Origin: Apostichopus japonicus
Lineage: Eukaryota > Echinodermata > Holothuroidea > Aspidochirotida > Stichopodidae
Direction: 5' to 3'
Length of the DNA: 64,000 bases
Assembly (NCBI RefSeq): GCF_037975245.1
Contig: NC_092564.1
Span: 13,728,484-13,792,483 of the forward strand
Shown: piece by piece, positions 27,601 to 42,600 of the stretch
Layout of the letters: every line of letters starts with the position of its first letter
How positions within the stretch are numbered: position 1 is the stretch's first letter
Translations under genes and position numbers: made by a program
Notes under the pieces: model-generated
The model's input: only the letters and a program-made list of their open reading frames with translations
What the model was told of the DNA's origin: nothing
Database searches by the model: none

Positions 27601-30600
27601 CTGGAAACAATGTAGGAATAGATTTTCAGATTGTGTTGAACTTTCTGACCTAGCGAGTAGCCAATGAGAAAGGAGAAACCTTTTCTTTGTGATCATTTAT
27701 CTAAGCACACTACAGTATTTTAAATGCATATTGGTGAAAAGATGCTTACAAAGACTCTGTAGCAATTTGCTCTGCTTTTGTTAAAGTTCTATACAAAGCT
27801 ATTTTTCTGCGTATTATCATATCAAGAGTAGTTTGAGGTGATACTAACACAAAATAGCCTATTTATGCTTTATGGCATAGTGTGTTGTCATCCGTGGCAA
27901 TAGTTGCTGAATTAATTGTAACCATTAATTCAAAGAGGTTTTTTTTTTTTGTGTGTGAAATGTGAAGATGTTCACAAAATTTCCCCAGAGAAACATGACC
28001 AAGATATGATATGGTTGAGTATATGTGACTAATAGCATGGTTTATTGTGAGAACCATGAGAGGGTTAGAAAATATTTCTCTCTCTTTGCTTTATATCAGT
28101 TGCTATTAAACTCAGGTGATTTCCCCTCGAAGTTGGTCTCACAAAATCTTTGTAGTGCCTTGTAACGAGTTTAACAGTTTGACAGCAGCAAACCATTAAC
28201 TCAGGCCTACCTGATCAATTCTGATATTACTCAAAATTTACAACTCTTTCTAGTCCCCCTCTTCTGGTTATAGATTAACATTTCTTCTACCTATTCTTCA
28301 CAGATATAGAGGAACACTTAATTGCAAGGATGGGGAGGTGCTTGCAATAAAGAAAAATTTAGGAAACAAATAATTAAGTCTGTTTTCATTTCCCTTGTCT
28401 GAACAGCTGTCAAAAAGAAACGTCTGCACGTAACGGACGAGATGGCAGTCCGACAGCCTCTTCTCCACGGCTGGAGGCGGCAGATAATTGTCCGGCAGAT
28501 GGGACCGGGTGACCGTATCAAAGGGGACGTCATCTACTATGCACCCTGCGGTAAAAAGCTCCGTACTTATCCCGAAGTGATGAGGTACATCGAGAGGAGG
28601 GCCATCGCCGACGTCGGCCGGGAACACTTCAGCTTCAGCGTGAAGATGAGGGTGGGGGAATTCTTAGTACCAAAGCAAGACGGTGAACATGTAAGTTTAT
28701 GTGTCGTCAGGTAGCATCATCCGTGAATAGTTTGAGAATGAACGTATGTATAGAAAGATGACCTACTTTATGGACTATATGATGTTTGAGTTTTTCACCT
28801 CATTCTCTTAATTGACAGTGCTTTTTTCTTGCATTTCCTCAGGGTGTGGTGTTTGAAAAGATCTCTGAAGATGAAATGGAGGAAAGGCTAACTGGGAGGA
28901 GAAGCAAGGGCCGATGGAGTAAGATGGCGGAGAAGAAGAGGATAGCTCAAGAACTTGCAAGGAGAGCCACGGAATCTAAATATCGCAAGAGGCTGGAACA
29001 GCAAGGTACAGGTATTTCACGATAGGTCTGTTCTTGGTTTATTAATTGGAGCTGCATGTGGTTGGCTGATGGGTATGGTGGTGGGTTTAAGGTGGGGCTG
29101 AGTGGGGCTGAGTCAATGATTGCAGACCACGGTCTGATAGATCTGTGCAGGTTTGGATGGTGTGGCTGAGTATAAGATATAAACAACTTTCAATTGGAGG
29201 TGATAGATAATATTATGACTTGATGTTACGATCGATAAAGATCACATATACTAGTTTTTTCTCTCTCTGTCTCTCTCAGAACTCGCCAGACGCCTTGCTG
29301 AGGCTAAGCTTCGAAGGAAGATGGAGCGACAGCAAGAGATGGAGATTGCCAGGGAGCAGAGGAGGCGGCAAGGTAATGGTGGGTTACCTCTCTTTATTTC
29401 CTTTCAAATCAAGCAAATAATGTATGATATTTAAAACCAAACACTACAGACAGCAGTAAGTCAAGACTTGCAATTTTGTCTTCTGTCACTAACACCATTC
29501 ATTTATCTTTTCTTCCCTCCGTCTGTTGCTGAGGGACAGTTGCCATAGTAACTGTCTTCCCATCGTATCAAACTTTAGAGCCATTCATAAAAAACAAGTG
29601 CCATGCAACTTAGCAGTATCAGAGCTCTGATCAAAAAACCTTTGCTCCAAGGACTTTGCTATTGTTAAGATTTATCCTAGGGTATCATTTCTTATGAAAA
29701 GGTTAAATGTACTTTGATAGATACATCTTAGGAAAATACTTATCAATGAAAATTTACAGTGAAAAGTGTGGATATTTGCTGCTTCACAATAAACTACATT
29801 TTCTTACACAATGTTATCTACGTGTTGTCAGCATGCGTTACCAAAGCAGAAATTGTCCGAGATTGCACATCTGCATAAAGATACTAAAAACATCTGTAGA
29901 AATGTTCTCATGAAACGTTAAGTCAAGCAACCTTTGGACATAATTTTGATGAATCTTTTAATGCTTCTCGATTGTGAGATTACACATAACAATATTCTTC
30001 ATTAATCTAGACTAGGAGATTTGTTCCTATCAGTCATGATGGTTGTTGATTAATATTCATTTGACAGAACAAAATAGGAGTGTATTAGGTTAAAAAAATT
30101 AAATCTGAACATTTTGAAATTTGCCATAGGTTTTATGATCAATATTGAAAGGAAGATGTGTCTAAGTGACGCATTGTTGAGAACCCAATGGAATCAGTAA
30201 AAAACCTTGTTGATTAAAATCCATTTGGTGGAAAACATAGGATTTATCTGGTCTGTTCACTTTGCAATCTTATTTTCAGAAATATTATGGTCCATTTGAT
30301 GAAATTTGTGTCCAGCTACTTTTACAAAGTCATGAATGATGGTTGTTGACTTTTAACGTTCTCAATAGTTAGTCCTCCTCCATCCCCCCACCACCCCCAC
30401 CCCACCCCCACTCACACACACATACAGATAGTTGGATGGGGAATTGCCAGTTTCAGTTTCAATCATTTGAGACATTTGTCTGTACAGTTATAGTTACAGT
30501 ACAGTTATATCAGACAGCAAAAATAAAAAACCAAATCTAAGACTCTTGTCTATAGCATGAGTGTTTAAGAGTTGTGGTGTAGCTGCTAATTAATTATGTT

Positions 30601-33600
30601 CCTATAATACAACCAGAACCTGTTACTAATTACTGAATGATTGAAAGTTGATTAACTGCATGGCACATTCCCAATCTAACCCACTTTTTGCTGTGTTTAT
30701 GCATGTTATTTTCCTACATTCCATTGCAGTGTTTGGTATAGTCACATAATTAAATTAGGTTGGACATGAAAGTTCACCATTTTTGTGTAGATGCCAAGGT
30801 TACCATGGTGATGGATACATACCCTGTACAATATGGTGTCCAGACATCCCTGATTTCTGGGGACCCATCTGGGATTTCATGCATTGTACTCTGATCATTA
30901 CAAGTGTCCCAGGAACTATGCCCAGGTTGTAATAAATGCCAGAAATTTTTTAAATTTGAAAAAATGCTTGTTTTTGGAGACAGTGTTTCAAAATTTGGGT
31001 AGTTGATCTTCATCCTTTAAACTGCAGCACCAAACATTTGGATGCCCTCAAAAGTTGCATTCCTCCGATGTCAACATCAATGGGTCACCAGTAATATATC
31101 GTGTCTCTTAGATTTCCCTGAAAAAAGTTGGTCACCTTTCCGGCCACACTTTATCACTGTTGGAAAGTAAGTGTGTACACTCCATTCATGTCTTGGACAC
31201 GGTTATTCAATTGCATCTCGTCATATTCCGTTTAAACAGCCTTGATGATGGCCGAGGCCAAACAGCGAGAAAAAGATCGCAGGAAGCTGTTGCGTGAGCA
31301 AGAGAGGTCAGCGCGGCTGGAACAACTACGTGTGGAGCGAGAAGTCCGAGCCCAGCAGTACCTTGAGGTAGGCTTTACATTTAAATGAGCATTTTAGTTT
31401 CTCTGAATATAATACAAGAGCCAATGACAGTATTTGTTAGTCTTTTGAAGAACTTTATGACTTTTTGATAGGCTGTACTTACTTCTGACATAGATGGCTT
31501 AGCCAGGTGGTACTCATGTAGAAGAAGTAGGAAAACATATGTTACAGCCATCGGAAGTAGTGTGCTAGGACTTGCTGCGTCAGTTTACGTTTTGAGTCTT
31601 TCAGCCTGCTTGTTTGCTAATTATGTTCTCTGTATTTGTTGTTTTGTTATGTTATCTTTTCTTTCTTAAAGTGCACCTTTTGAAAATCTTCTGGAACATT
31701 TGTGCTATTTAGTTAGAAAGAATTCATGATCATATGATGATGTCTGAAGGAGCTATTGATTACAATTGTACGTTCTTTTACGTGAAATATCGCCAATTTA
31801 TGTTGGAAGCATGAGCCATGCTTAGTCCTGCCAGAAGCCATCAATCTGAAGTGCCATTAATAAAGATCGATATTAAGATTCGTCACACTCGATAAAAATG
31901 TAAAAACGAAAATGTTTCATCGTAAGATTTTGTCAGATCAAGTTGATAGTGTCTTCTTTGGCTATAAAGTGTTCATAAACTATTGAGGTGAATGGTCTCC
32001 ATGGCAACCTTTGTTGTAATTGGTCATTGCAGACTTTGCAACTGTTTGTCTTGTGTTATAGATGAAGGTAACCAAGCAATTTGTTGCTAAGCAGTTTTTG
32101 TAAAAAAAATTATTTGATCTGAATACCTATTTAAGAAACAAGAAAGGAGAATTAATTTTTCAAAACGTGAACATAATCCAGCTAGCATTTCCGTAAGAGG
32201 AAAGAAAAAAAAGGGACAAGCAGATGTTTGTATTTTGTAGTTCATGATTTTTTTTCGAAATAAGAAGCAGAAAATACCCGAGAACTCAATTTTCTTGCAC
32301 ATCTAGGAACGAAAGAAGCGCAAGGAGATGATGGCGGCTCGGAAAATAATAGAAAGTGTACACAAGGCTAAGGTGTGTTGGATAATAATTGATAATAGCT
32401 TGCAGTGGGTTTGGTTTTAGACGGTTGCCACTACTTTCATCTTCCTCTCTGTTATAAATACCTCTCGGTTATCTCTTGCCGCCTCACATAATAAAATTGC
32501 ACAATTCAAAATTTACTATTATATGCACATTCTAGATCTCTCAATATAAGTCACTCGCCACTGTCTTGATTGAGTAACATGTCGCTATTAAAAGTTCATC
32601 ACGATGCACCCTTACCATTAAAAAGAATAGAAAAGGGAATAGAGGAAAGGAAGTAACATTTCATGTTTATTACATATTTTTTAAATAAATATATATACAT
32701 CCTTGGGTTCTAGGTGCAAATAAATGCTTCAGCTGCTTGAGACATATTTGGCTTCGCATTCAGATTCAAAACGGAATCACAAGACATTTTTGCCAAAACA
32801 TTTTTCGTTTGTCGTTGTACAAATTTCACTTTTGCAACGTTAGTCTTAAACTGACAATGGAGAGGTAGGAAAAGGATTGAACTTGTCGCTTGCATTTCTT
32901 CCTTCGCCTTCCAACATATCAAACATAAAACTCATTCAGATTCCCTCGCTCTCCCGCTTTTCAAGATGAAAAATTAAATCTTTGTCATTAGAATATGTTA
33001 CTTGCAGGACAAGATGACAAGTGGGTTTCCGTTATAAATTAGACACGGTAGGAGTGTTATGGGAAAGATTTTTTGCTATTAGCTTTTTCTGCGGAAATTC
33101 TTCATAGCATGCATATCCATCTTTTAATGTAAAGATGATAGCTGGGTTTGCTCTACTTTTCATATTTTGAGGTAAATGAGAGGAACAAATCTGTGTTGAC
33201 AAGCTGCTTAGCTATTGCTAAAAATGCCATTGCAGGTATTAAGAGAGGGCCTCATCTCTTGTTCCAAGCAGGACCCTCTTTGGAGGCAGACTCTCCTAGA
33301 AGCTCTTAGATGTGACTTTCAAAATAAACAGCTAGATGGTTTTTTGATGCTAAAATTGCAACAAAGCACTGTTTGTTTTGGCCGGGCAATTTTTCATATC
33401 AGTTTGACAGGCTGAAAGTCAAAAACAACTTTTAAGTTCTTTTCAATGTACCCATTTGCATGTTATTAATACACGAAGCAATGTCTGGGATAAAAACTTG
33501 AGAAAATGAATCAGATTTTTATTAGTCACTCACTAAATATTAACATTCACCGGATGGATTAATCTAGGATGAGTCTGTGTTACTTTGAGCAATCATCTTT

Positions 33601-36600
33601 GTATGAGTAATACCTGGAAGGTTTTGTGTGAAACCTGTTTAACAACAAAATGCAAAAGGCTGCTCCTGTAAGGAGCAGGCAGTGGTCATTATAGAAAGCA
33701 AAATTTGTTGCACTCTTTATGTACGATGTTGATCTAAAGTATCAGGCAAGAAAAAAGGACTTCTCTGTCCATTCCTGTATTAAATACAGATTTCACTTGT
33801 GGCATTCTGGAAAATAGTTTGGGATTATTGAAAGTTGGGAATGAAGCGTCCTTCTATGTCACATGAGAGTGGCTTCATTGGAATGGATTATAGCAAAAAC
33901 AATTGTAAGCTGATACAACAGAATTTTGAGTTCATTTAAAATTCAGTTAAATGAGAAGTGTTTTTTTTTTTTTTGGCGGGGGGGGGGGGGGGGATAAGCG
34001 TTGCTGGGTAAATGCTACTGAGAACCTGCCTTGAACTTGAATGCTTGAATACATACATTCCTTTTAGGGACTGTTGTCGGCTGAATTTCGGGCTGAATAT
34101 GAAAGAAGCAATATGTCCAAGAAGGTATTATTTGTGGCAAGGAAAGAGATTTTGAAGAGAAGGTGAACCATATTAGATCACAGTTTTTTCCTTCATACAA
34201 TAGTTTGGATTTTTGGTATCCAGAGATGTTCTGCTAAGAGCAATCTGCGTACAAAACTGCAGATTACATTTGGAGTGTCCTATAATAACAATCCATTAGG
34301 TGCTCTGTGTTAGATTTTTGTTCTGCCTCAAAGTAAAAAAATTTTTAAAAAGTTGTTTTAAGCTCCATTGATGCTTCAGTTTTTAGCTTTTAGATCTGTA
34401 GATTTGGTTTATTCTATATGCTAAATTTGAGCCAAAACTAGGGATATATTCTCCCATAGTGAGTCTATTATGATACTAACATCACCCTTCCCCCCCCACC
34501 CCTCTCGTCACACTTTCCCCGACCCCACACCTTCCCCAACCTACAGGTCTAAATTTTCATGTATTAGATGATGCTATGCATATTAAATGATGCCACTTTG
34601 GCATATCTAGGTCTTGAGTATGGGTACTTTCCTCTACCCCTCATAGGGTGCAGTCATGTCCTCCCGTCGTCACCTTTATTTACCACACCCTTCCAATCTC
34701 TTGTGTTTTCTCTCTCTTCTTCTCTTTTTAAACGATGTTAATTTTATCAGATGGTGAGTATTCTTACTTCATTTCAGCATGCATGTCTTGCAAAGTTGGT
34801 TCATGTTACCTACCTATTTTTAACAAGTTTTTTAATTTGCATGTCTCTAACCACCACATTTGATTTGTTTTTAGAATGATGGAGAAGCAGGGGTAAGGGA
34901 AGGGGTGGGAAGGGAGGGATGAGGAGGGATGAGGAGGGGAGGGATGAGGAGGATGGAAGTGAGAGAAACTAAGTAATGTTGTTGGATGAACAAGTCGATT
35001 GGTTTACTTTCCTGTTGGTATCGAACATTTCCTGACAGTGGCTTGAGGAGATTTCACAGATAAGAATTGTTCTAAGATGAACTCCAAAAACTTCCTGCTG
35101 TGAAAAACGATGAATTTTGAGAAAAAATACCGTTATTGCAATATTCAATTCCAGTTGTTGTGCAGTTTGATTGCTGTAAAAATTTGGATTGTCTGTGAAT
35201 GTTATGAATTTTTCATCCCAAAAAAGGGTGTTTGTGAAGTGAACAATTGTAAGTGTCGATAAGAGAAATTAAAGAATCAGTACTACAACGAGCTAATTCA
35301 ATCATATCAGAGGAGCAGTTGAAGAATAGTTCTGTATTTGCTTTTGTGTTTTGTTACGTATTGAATTTATCCTTTAAAACCCAGTGATAAGTCATAACAC
35401 ATTAATCCTGCATTGACCACAGGGTTTAGTTCATCCTTTTAACCCCAGTGATAGTTATTCATAACACATTAATCCTATGTCGACCACAGGGTTTAGTTTA
35501 TGATGCATGCCATGACAAGTTCCTAATTCATTTCTTTGCTCCCTGAAGCTATTATTAATTCTGGCGTTGGAGTTATTCAACTCATAAAACATGTCGCCAT
35601 GTGATGTGAATGCAGTGCATGGTATCTGATAGGCTACATACATATTTCTATATTGTCCATATAGCCTAAGCTGTGAGTCTTCATTGCTAAATAGAAAGTT
35701 TTCTGCTTCACTTCTGGAATTTTGTCATTGTTTCTGAAATGTTAAAACATTATTTTGGGTTGAGTTGTTAACAAGTTCTGGAGTTGTCCTTCTGAGGTCA
35801 TTATTATCATGTTTCCATGTCTCTGAAACCAGCCCCCCACCCGCCCCCCCCCCACACACACACATAATAATGGGTGTGTGTGAGAGGTTCGCATGTTTCC
35901 TCAAAAGTTTGTCTTTAGACAGATCCACTTTATTCATATTATTAATTAAAGTCAGTAATAATATTACAAAATCAATACACTGTTTTACAGTCTCCAGTAT
36001 CCTAACAGAATATTTGAAACTTCAACCAATGGCATGCTTGAATTTAATTGAAATATTCAAGATTCGATGACTTCAAATCCTGCAAAGCTCATTGATTTAT
36101 GTGGAGTAATGTTTCTCAATATTACATCTGAGTGAAACTTGTTCATATTGTTTCACAATAGTTTATTTTCTCATCAGTACATTTTCCATGTCAATCCTTT
36201 CACTAGCAGCATAAACGATCATTTAAATAAATGGAAATTCACAGCTTTCATTCTCTGGACAAGTAGACTTTATTATGACTGGTGAATTAGGTTACTTCTG
36301 AACTGGTTTATGTCTCTGTCATGGCTTATCAAGTAGACACTTTCTCTGTTTCATTGGGTATGAAAGGAAGAACATTGTTATTTATGTTGGCACCTTAAAA
36401 ACTGTTCTAGAGAAGAAGTTGAAGGTTTTCAGTTTTGTTTGAGGCCAAGGCCCCCTCACACAGCTTTACAACTTAACCCCTGGTCGTTGGTAGCTTGTCA
36501 CAAACCAAAGTGTGCACAATTCAATCAAGTTCCCTATTATAATATACACCTGGGTGAAGAGGTAATGGAGATAAAGTGCCTTGCCCAAGGACACAACATA

Positions 36601-39600
36601 ATGTGGCCAGGACTCACACCTGCGAACCTTAGAGGCACAAGTCCATTGCCTTAAATAACCACTTGACCACAATGCTCTCTACAGAGAGAATTTTTAACTT
36701 CTTCACCACTGAGAATACACTAAATTGAACAAAACTATGATAAAATCCAACAAAACGGAATTCAAATTGATTGTTTATTTTATGTAAGGTAAATTACAAT
36801 AGAAACAAAGAAACATCCTTTTGATAGCAATTTAAAGTTTCATGCTGTCACTAAATGAAAAAGATAGAGAGTATATCATCAAAAAAAAGTGAAATAAAAT
36901 GTTACTGTAAAAGTCAGTATGAATAGTGAGTGTATTATGACAGTGCGTAACTTGCTCAATCGAGATAACAGCTAATGAATATTCATGAAGCTTTGTTTAA
37001 TTAGCTACTTAGTCACTTTGCAGTCATCATGTATGATTTAATTACTTGCTGGCTAATCATTTCATTGTATTTCCATATCATACATGTAAAAATACTTCAA
37101 AGCTAACACAATTTAAAAAACTTCCAGCCATTGCATTGTCATTTCCATATATCTAGCTCATATTATTATCTGTTATCTTGTCTTCTGTAATTACTCATCC
37201 ACCCTCCATGTTCCTCCTCAAGTATTTTCATATTCACAATTTTAAGGGACAAATAGTTTTAAAGTAAAACACAAATGGTTTGATACACTTTTATGTATTT
37301 TCAAATCCTGTCACATGGAACAAATACAGAGGTTACTAATACCTCAAATGATATATGTAGAAATCTCTGCAAAACTTGGAAGTTTTTGAAGGATCCTGGA
37401 GTATGTTTGGAATGTCTCATCATTAAAAAATATATCTTGAGGACCACAAGAACATAATTTATTACCTTGAAAAAGAGGTATCATACTTTTAAAAGCTAAA
37501 AGCAGAATGCCACCAAGGTCCAAAACACTCTAATAGCAGTTATGCCTAGACCTAGCATAATTTGCATATAACATGTTGGGCTGATTGTAATATTCAAGGT
37601 GTTATCAGTCGGAACCATCAACTTATCATACATCATTTTAATTGGAGAATAAACAAAAAATTTACATTCCATTCCTATTGATGGATTGCTTGTTTTTTAC
37701 AAGCCAGTCTTAAGAAAGCTTCACCAATTACTTAAAACAGGGCGCAGCATTAAAGACTGTGTGTAAAATGTATGTAATGAGATATCCACTTCATACTTAT
37801 TGCAGTACCTTTCAAATTAACCCCCAAAAGTTGAAAAAATTGTTTGATTAAGCAGTTAATCAAACAGACATAATTTGGATATTCTGGAGGTAGGTTGTTA
37901 CAGTTCTGCATCCTGTGTGAGCATAGAATCAGAATTGTATGTTTAATTTGGGGTGGGGACTGGGGAGGGGTGTGGGATATGGAGTGGTGTGATGTTAGAT
38001 CACCTAAACCCAATCAAAATTGTTGTTCCTACATTGTGGAGCAGGTGGTAGATATATAGCGGTGACTGGACATAAGTAGTACATGATCTTACATATTAGG
38101 TTTGTGTTTTATATGGTGCATATTTGTCATCTGGCAACCTGTCTGTGTGCCTGTACAGTTTGAGTATTGTCATTGTCTGGTTTCATGATTTAGTTCTGTG
38201 ATATGGTGACTAAACTGGCTTTCTTGTGCAGAAATTCTGCAAATACTACACACCATTATGTCAGTCATTTACTATTTTGATTATTTTAACCAAATTAAAG
38301 TGAACACGAAATAATCTTTCAGTAATATGCATATGCATATATATGTTTTAAATGTTAATATTTGAAATGAACAAAGCCAACAAGAAATAAACAAACAAAC
38401 TGCTGAAATAACTAGGAAGATCAACAAAAGTTCTTACATGCAGAAGAATTAACAGAGGAGAAACCGCTTTAACAAGTCATTTTTTTCTTTCTCACCCCTC
38501 TCCAATCCCTCACCCACCCACCCCTCACTCACCATCCCTTTCAGCCCCTTCCCATCTTCATTTTGAAAGCTAGAATATTAACATCTAATTGCTACTGCCT
38601 GTGAATGTTAGATGTATACATATCTATTACATAACATTAGTTCTTGATATTTAAAGCAGTTGGTTGCCCTACGGTACAAATACACTTGGACCCAAACCAC
38701 ACTTTTGTCTTTTGTTCATGTAACAACAGATGCGTGGACATTCAATAAAAAATATTTCTTTAAAACTTGACACTGACACAAAGCCTCTGCATATTTCCCC
38801 GATACAGCAGAGGCACACTAGTAGCTTAACCTACTTTGCATACAAGAATCAGCACAGAAGTTATTGCTGTCAAGAATATTCATCAGTTTATTGCACCTGC
38901 AATAGTTACAATGGAAACCTTCATATCCTTGGCACCTTTCCCTGTTCTCAGGTTATTTCCTAATTTTTTATTTGTGAATTTTTTTAAATTTCAGTACTGG
39001 AAGACAACCAACTGCTTTAAATCATTTTCAATTAATACAACCTGCCTTGCTACTAAACAAACATATCAAGATAATCCATTTGATGTGCATAGCTATCAAC
39101 TAAACATGTGTTTTGTTTGCTCAGGCCTAGATGAAAAACAAATTGCTAGAATCTTCCTTTCCGATGTCTTTACAGGAAAGAGAAATTCGAAGACAACAAG
39201 CTGTTTTCCTGAAGCATCAAGTAAGTCTGTGAATTGGTTGTGAATGTTGCTAATTGTTTTGAAACTCCCCTCCCCCCCCCCCCCCCATTGAGTGAATATT
39301 GTACCGTGGATGTCATACTACTCACTGCTCCTCTAAGCTCTCAAATATCGAAGATGGAAAATTTATTTTGTGGAGGGAGAATGTTGTGGCTCCTATTAGC
39401 TTGTTTGCATGTCTCACAGTGATGTGTCAATGCCAATTCTCGTTTAATCGATTAAAAGGGTTCATTGTTTTCTGAGTCTCATTTTGGTATGTAAAATTAT
39501 CTGAATTTATATATACTTGTAGTTTTGAGAAGCCTCTTCTGGACCGGTATGTTCAGGCACTAAAAGAAATATTATTATATCATGTTGGGATGGTCAAACT

Positions 39601-42600
39601 TCACGTTTTGTTTGAAAAGAAAACAAACAAACAAAGAAAACAAAGTCTGCATATTTTGATAACTTGTAATATTCACCATAGTTTTTACTCGCACTCCTGA
39701 ATTTGTGACCACCAAGTTGAAGGATCTTCTAAGTATCTTTGAGATGCAAAGAGCAGTGACACAGCCATGAGGTTATTAGACCGAAGATTGGTCCTAGGAA
39801 CCCAGAGTTTGATTTAGGCCATCAAAAACTTGTGACGCTAAATGATGCTAATACATTGTCACACGTAATATATATACAGTACCACAAGGCTACTTTAAAG
39901 GTGATAACATTCCCCTTGCTCACATCTGCCCGCTAATATATCTACAAACAGAGTGAGCACCCTTGGTTGTTAGTTTACTACAGCCCTGATGTCCGTGTAG
40001 TATAAATCAGATAGGAACTAACTGCCAAGTAGTATAAATCAGATGGGAACTAACTGCCAAACAAGTGATAGAACTCCTCTGCTATGTACTAAAATTTCTA
40101 AAACCTGCAGAGGATTTGATATTTAAAGTTGTCTTGTACTACTATAATACAATACATTAGCGATTACGTTAAATACCGTGAACCATTCTCGAATATACTT
40201 GTCTATTCTTGGATTTATGATTTAACTAAAAACCGTAACTGGAGAGCCTAAATTCACCTGCAGCTAAATAACGTTAAATTAATAATTTACCATAAAAGAC
40301 AAATCCATTTCATCAGACACAAGTACTTGTGGGAAGAAATTATGTTTATCGTTTAGCGTTATATATTTTTTTTCTCTTCATCAATGTTTGGTTTATCCTA
40401 TGTGATTTTGATGAAAGCTTTTTACATTCCCCACCAAAGTATCCATTTATCGTTTTGTAAAATTACAAGCTTTTTGTCCCTGTTTTGCAGCTTTATACAC
40501 TTAGCCTTTCATTGATAAGATGTTACATACACATTAAATACAGATAGGGGCAGGTTGATGATTGGTCCAATATAAGTGAAACATGACTGTAAGAATAGGG
40601 TTGTAGAATATTTTTTTGCATTGAGCATAGACAAGTATAATGATCTATATTTTCTTTCACCATTCCAGAAGTAGTTTATTCTCACTTTATCACAAGTTTA
40701 TTTTACTTTATCACACAGTGTTTGTTTTTAAACTTGTTTCAAAAATTTAATCTGCACAGTTTTCATCACACAGAACAAAACAAGCAAGTAATTTTTGCAA
40801 AAGATTGAAAAGTTGCTAAACACAAAGAATATCTTTCATTGCTATTTAATTGCAAATTCCATGATGGATTCTTGCTAGTAAGGGCATGCTAGCTGCTACA
40901 CAAGTTGTCTTTATGTTCGTCAGGCTGTTGCTATGCAAAAGAAGGAAAAAAGTGCCCCACCTTTGCACAAAATACCCTTTCTTGTTTTGTTTTTTTAAAT
41001 CAATTTTAATTTTGAGAGTTCCAATTGTGACAATGGTGCTGTGTGTTTTGTGCTCGTAGGAACGTGAGCGAAGAAAACAGCACTTGGTCCTTGTGAGGGC
41101 GCTTGAAGCACGCAAGAAGGCAGAGGTATTTTGTTTTTTAAGCTTCTTTGTTTTCTCAAAAACCACATTGTTTAAAAGTTCCTTTTTCTTATTTTTTTTT
41201 TTTTTTTGGATGTGTTATGCATGTGTTTGGTTTTCCTCAATCCTATGCATGAGGGTGTCTTCAATATTTTGTTGGTGCAATTTGATGGCCAGGTAAAACG
41301 TAGGTTCTCGGAATTTTGTTAATTATCTTTTCCCCCCCTATTGTTCACATTAATTGGTGCGTTGTTACACGGACTTTGCAGATGAAGTTAACAGAACATT
41401 AATATGCTTGTGTTACCAGTGTACTCTTCCATTGCCTACAGAATGCATACAGACTAACATGACAGACTGTGAGATCATATGATAACTTTAAAAAAAAATA
41501 ACCAGTAGTGTAATGAAAATATTGGTGAGAAATATGTCTTGAAAAGCTTTTATTGTAAATAACTCTTGATAGTAACAAGTGGGTCCAGACAACATCAGTA
41601 CACCTTGATACTAGGCAAGTGGGTTCAGATAAGATTAGTGCCTCCCTGATAGTAATAAGTGGGTTCAGATAACATTTGTAACTTCCTGATACTAGCAAGT
41701 GGGTGCAGATAACATTGGTACTCTCTGATACTAAGCTACTGTTCATACTTTCTGATACTAGTAAGTGGGTCTTAGCTTTGGTTTGTAATAGTACTCTCAT
41801 TTTCTGACAAGTGGGTCTAGCTGATCTTTTAACCCTCTGGTAGAAATTTCCATTTTATGAACTGAGTCTGTAAACAAAGATGAAAGAGCAATAGGTGATA
41901 CTGGTCAGAGGCTATGGTTATATCCCTACCTGTAATGGCAATGAGAGTACATATATTTCAACAGTCATTATTTCAACAGATTTCATATGTGATTCTTCCT
42001 GATTCAATTCACTATGGACGGATTTCCTTTGATTCCACTAAAAATGTTATCTTTGTACTTCCATGATCTTTACTTTAGTGCTGTTACCAGATTGACATTA
42101 ACTTTGTCTCAGAAAGTTGAGATATAGAACTAGTCACGTTCATCGATGAACTTTGTTATTTCATCGAGTCGTTCGTGTAATTAAAAACTAACTTTTAATT
42201 GCAGTTACTAAGCAGTTGTTTGGCAATGCCGTTTAATGAATAAATCTGATAATGCTGAAGATGTGTTAATATGGGGTAAAAAAAGTTGCTAACAGATAAC
42301 GGTGTGCCAACACAATCCCTACGTAGTTAGTTTACCCTTTTGTTGAAATTCATCGGCATCGTCTTTCCTCAGGAGCGCTCCCGAGCCAGGCAAGAGAGGC
42401 AGGCTGAACGAGACTTGAACAGAGAGAAAAGGATGCAACATCGCCACATGGAGATACAGTTGACTAGGGAGTTGAAGAAACCCGTCGAAGATATGAAAAT
42501 ATGTCACGAAGCAAGGGTAAGATACCACCCTCATTCTACAACACTTCCTGTTGTTTTTCTTGTGCTCAAAAAAGGAACAATTCTAATAATGGGGATGGTG

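Larger units (their letters stand above)
34125..39175 (+). other. Longest BAZ2 intron, about 5 kb
   Basis: Holds a C-rich patch (34490-34530), a purine-rich G-run stretch (34873-34965), a diverged 65-bp direct repeat (35375-35500), poly-C and CA runs (35830-35863) and a tRNA-derived SINE (36440-36673). No coding exon was found. An acceptor-like tttcag at 38994 precedes no usable frame. Confidence 0.6.

Noticed and set aside
36439-36672. Open frames on both strands at 36.4-36.7 kb
   Set aside because: They cover the tRNA-derived SINE and are not genes.
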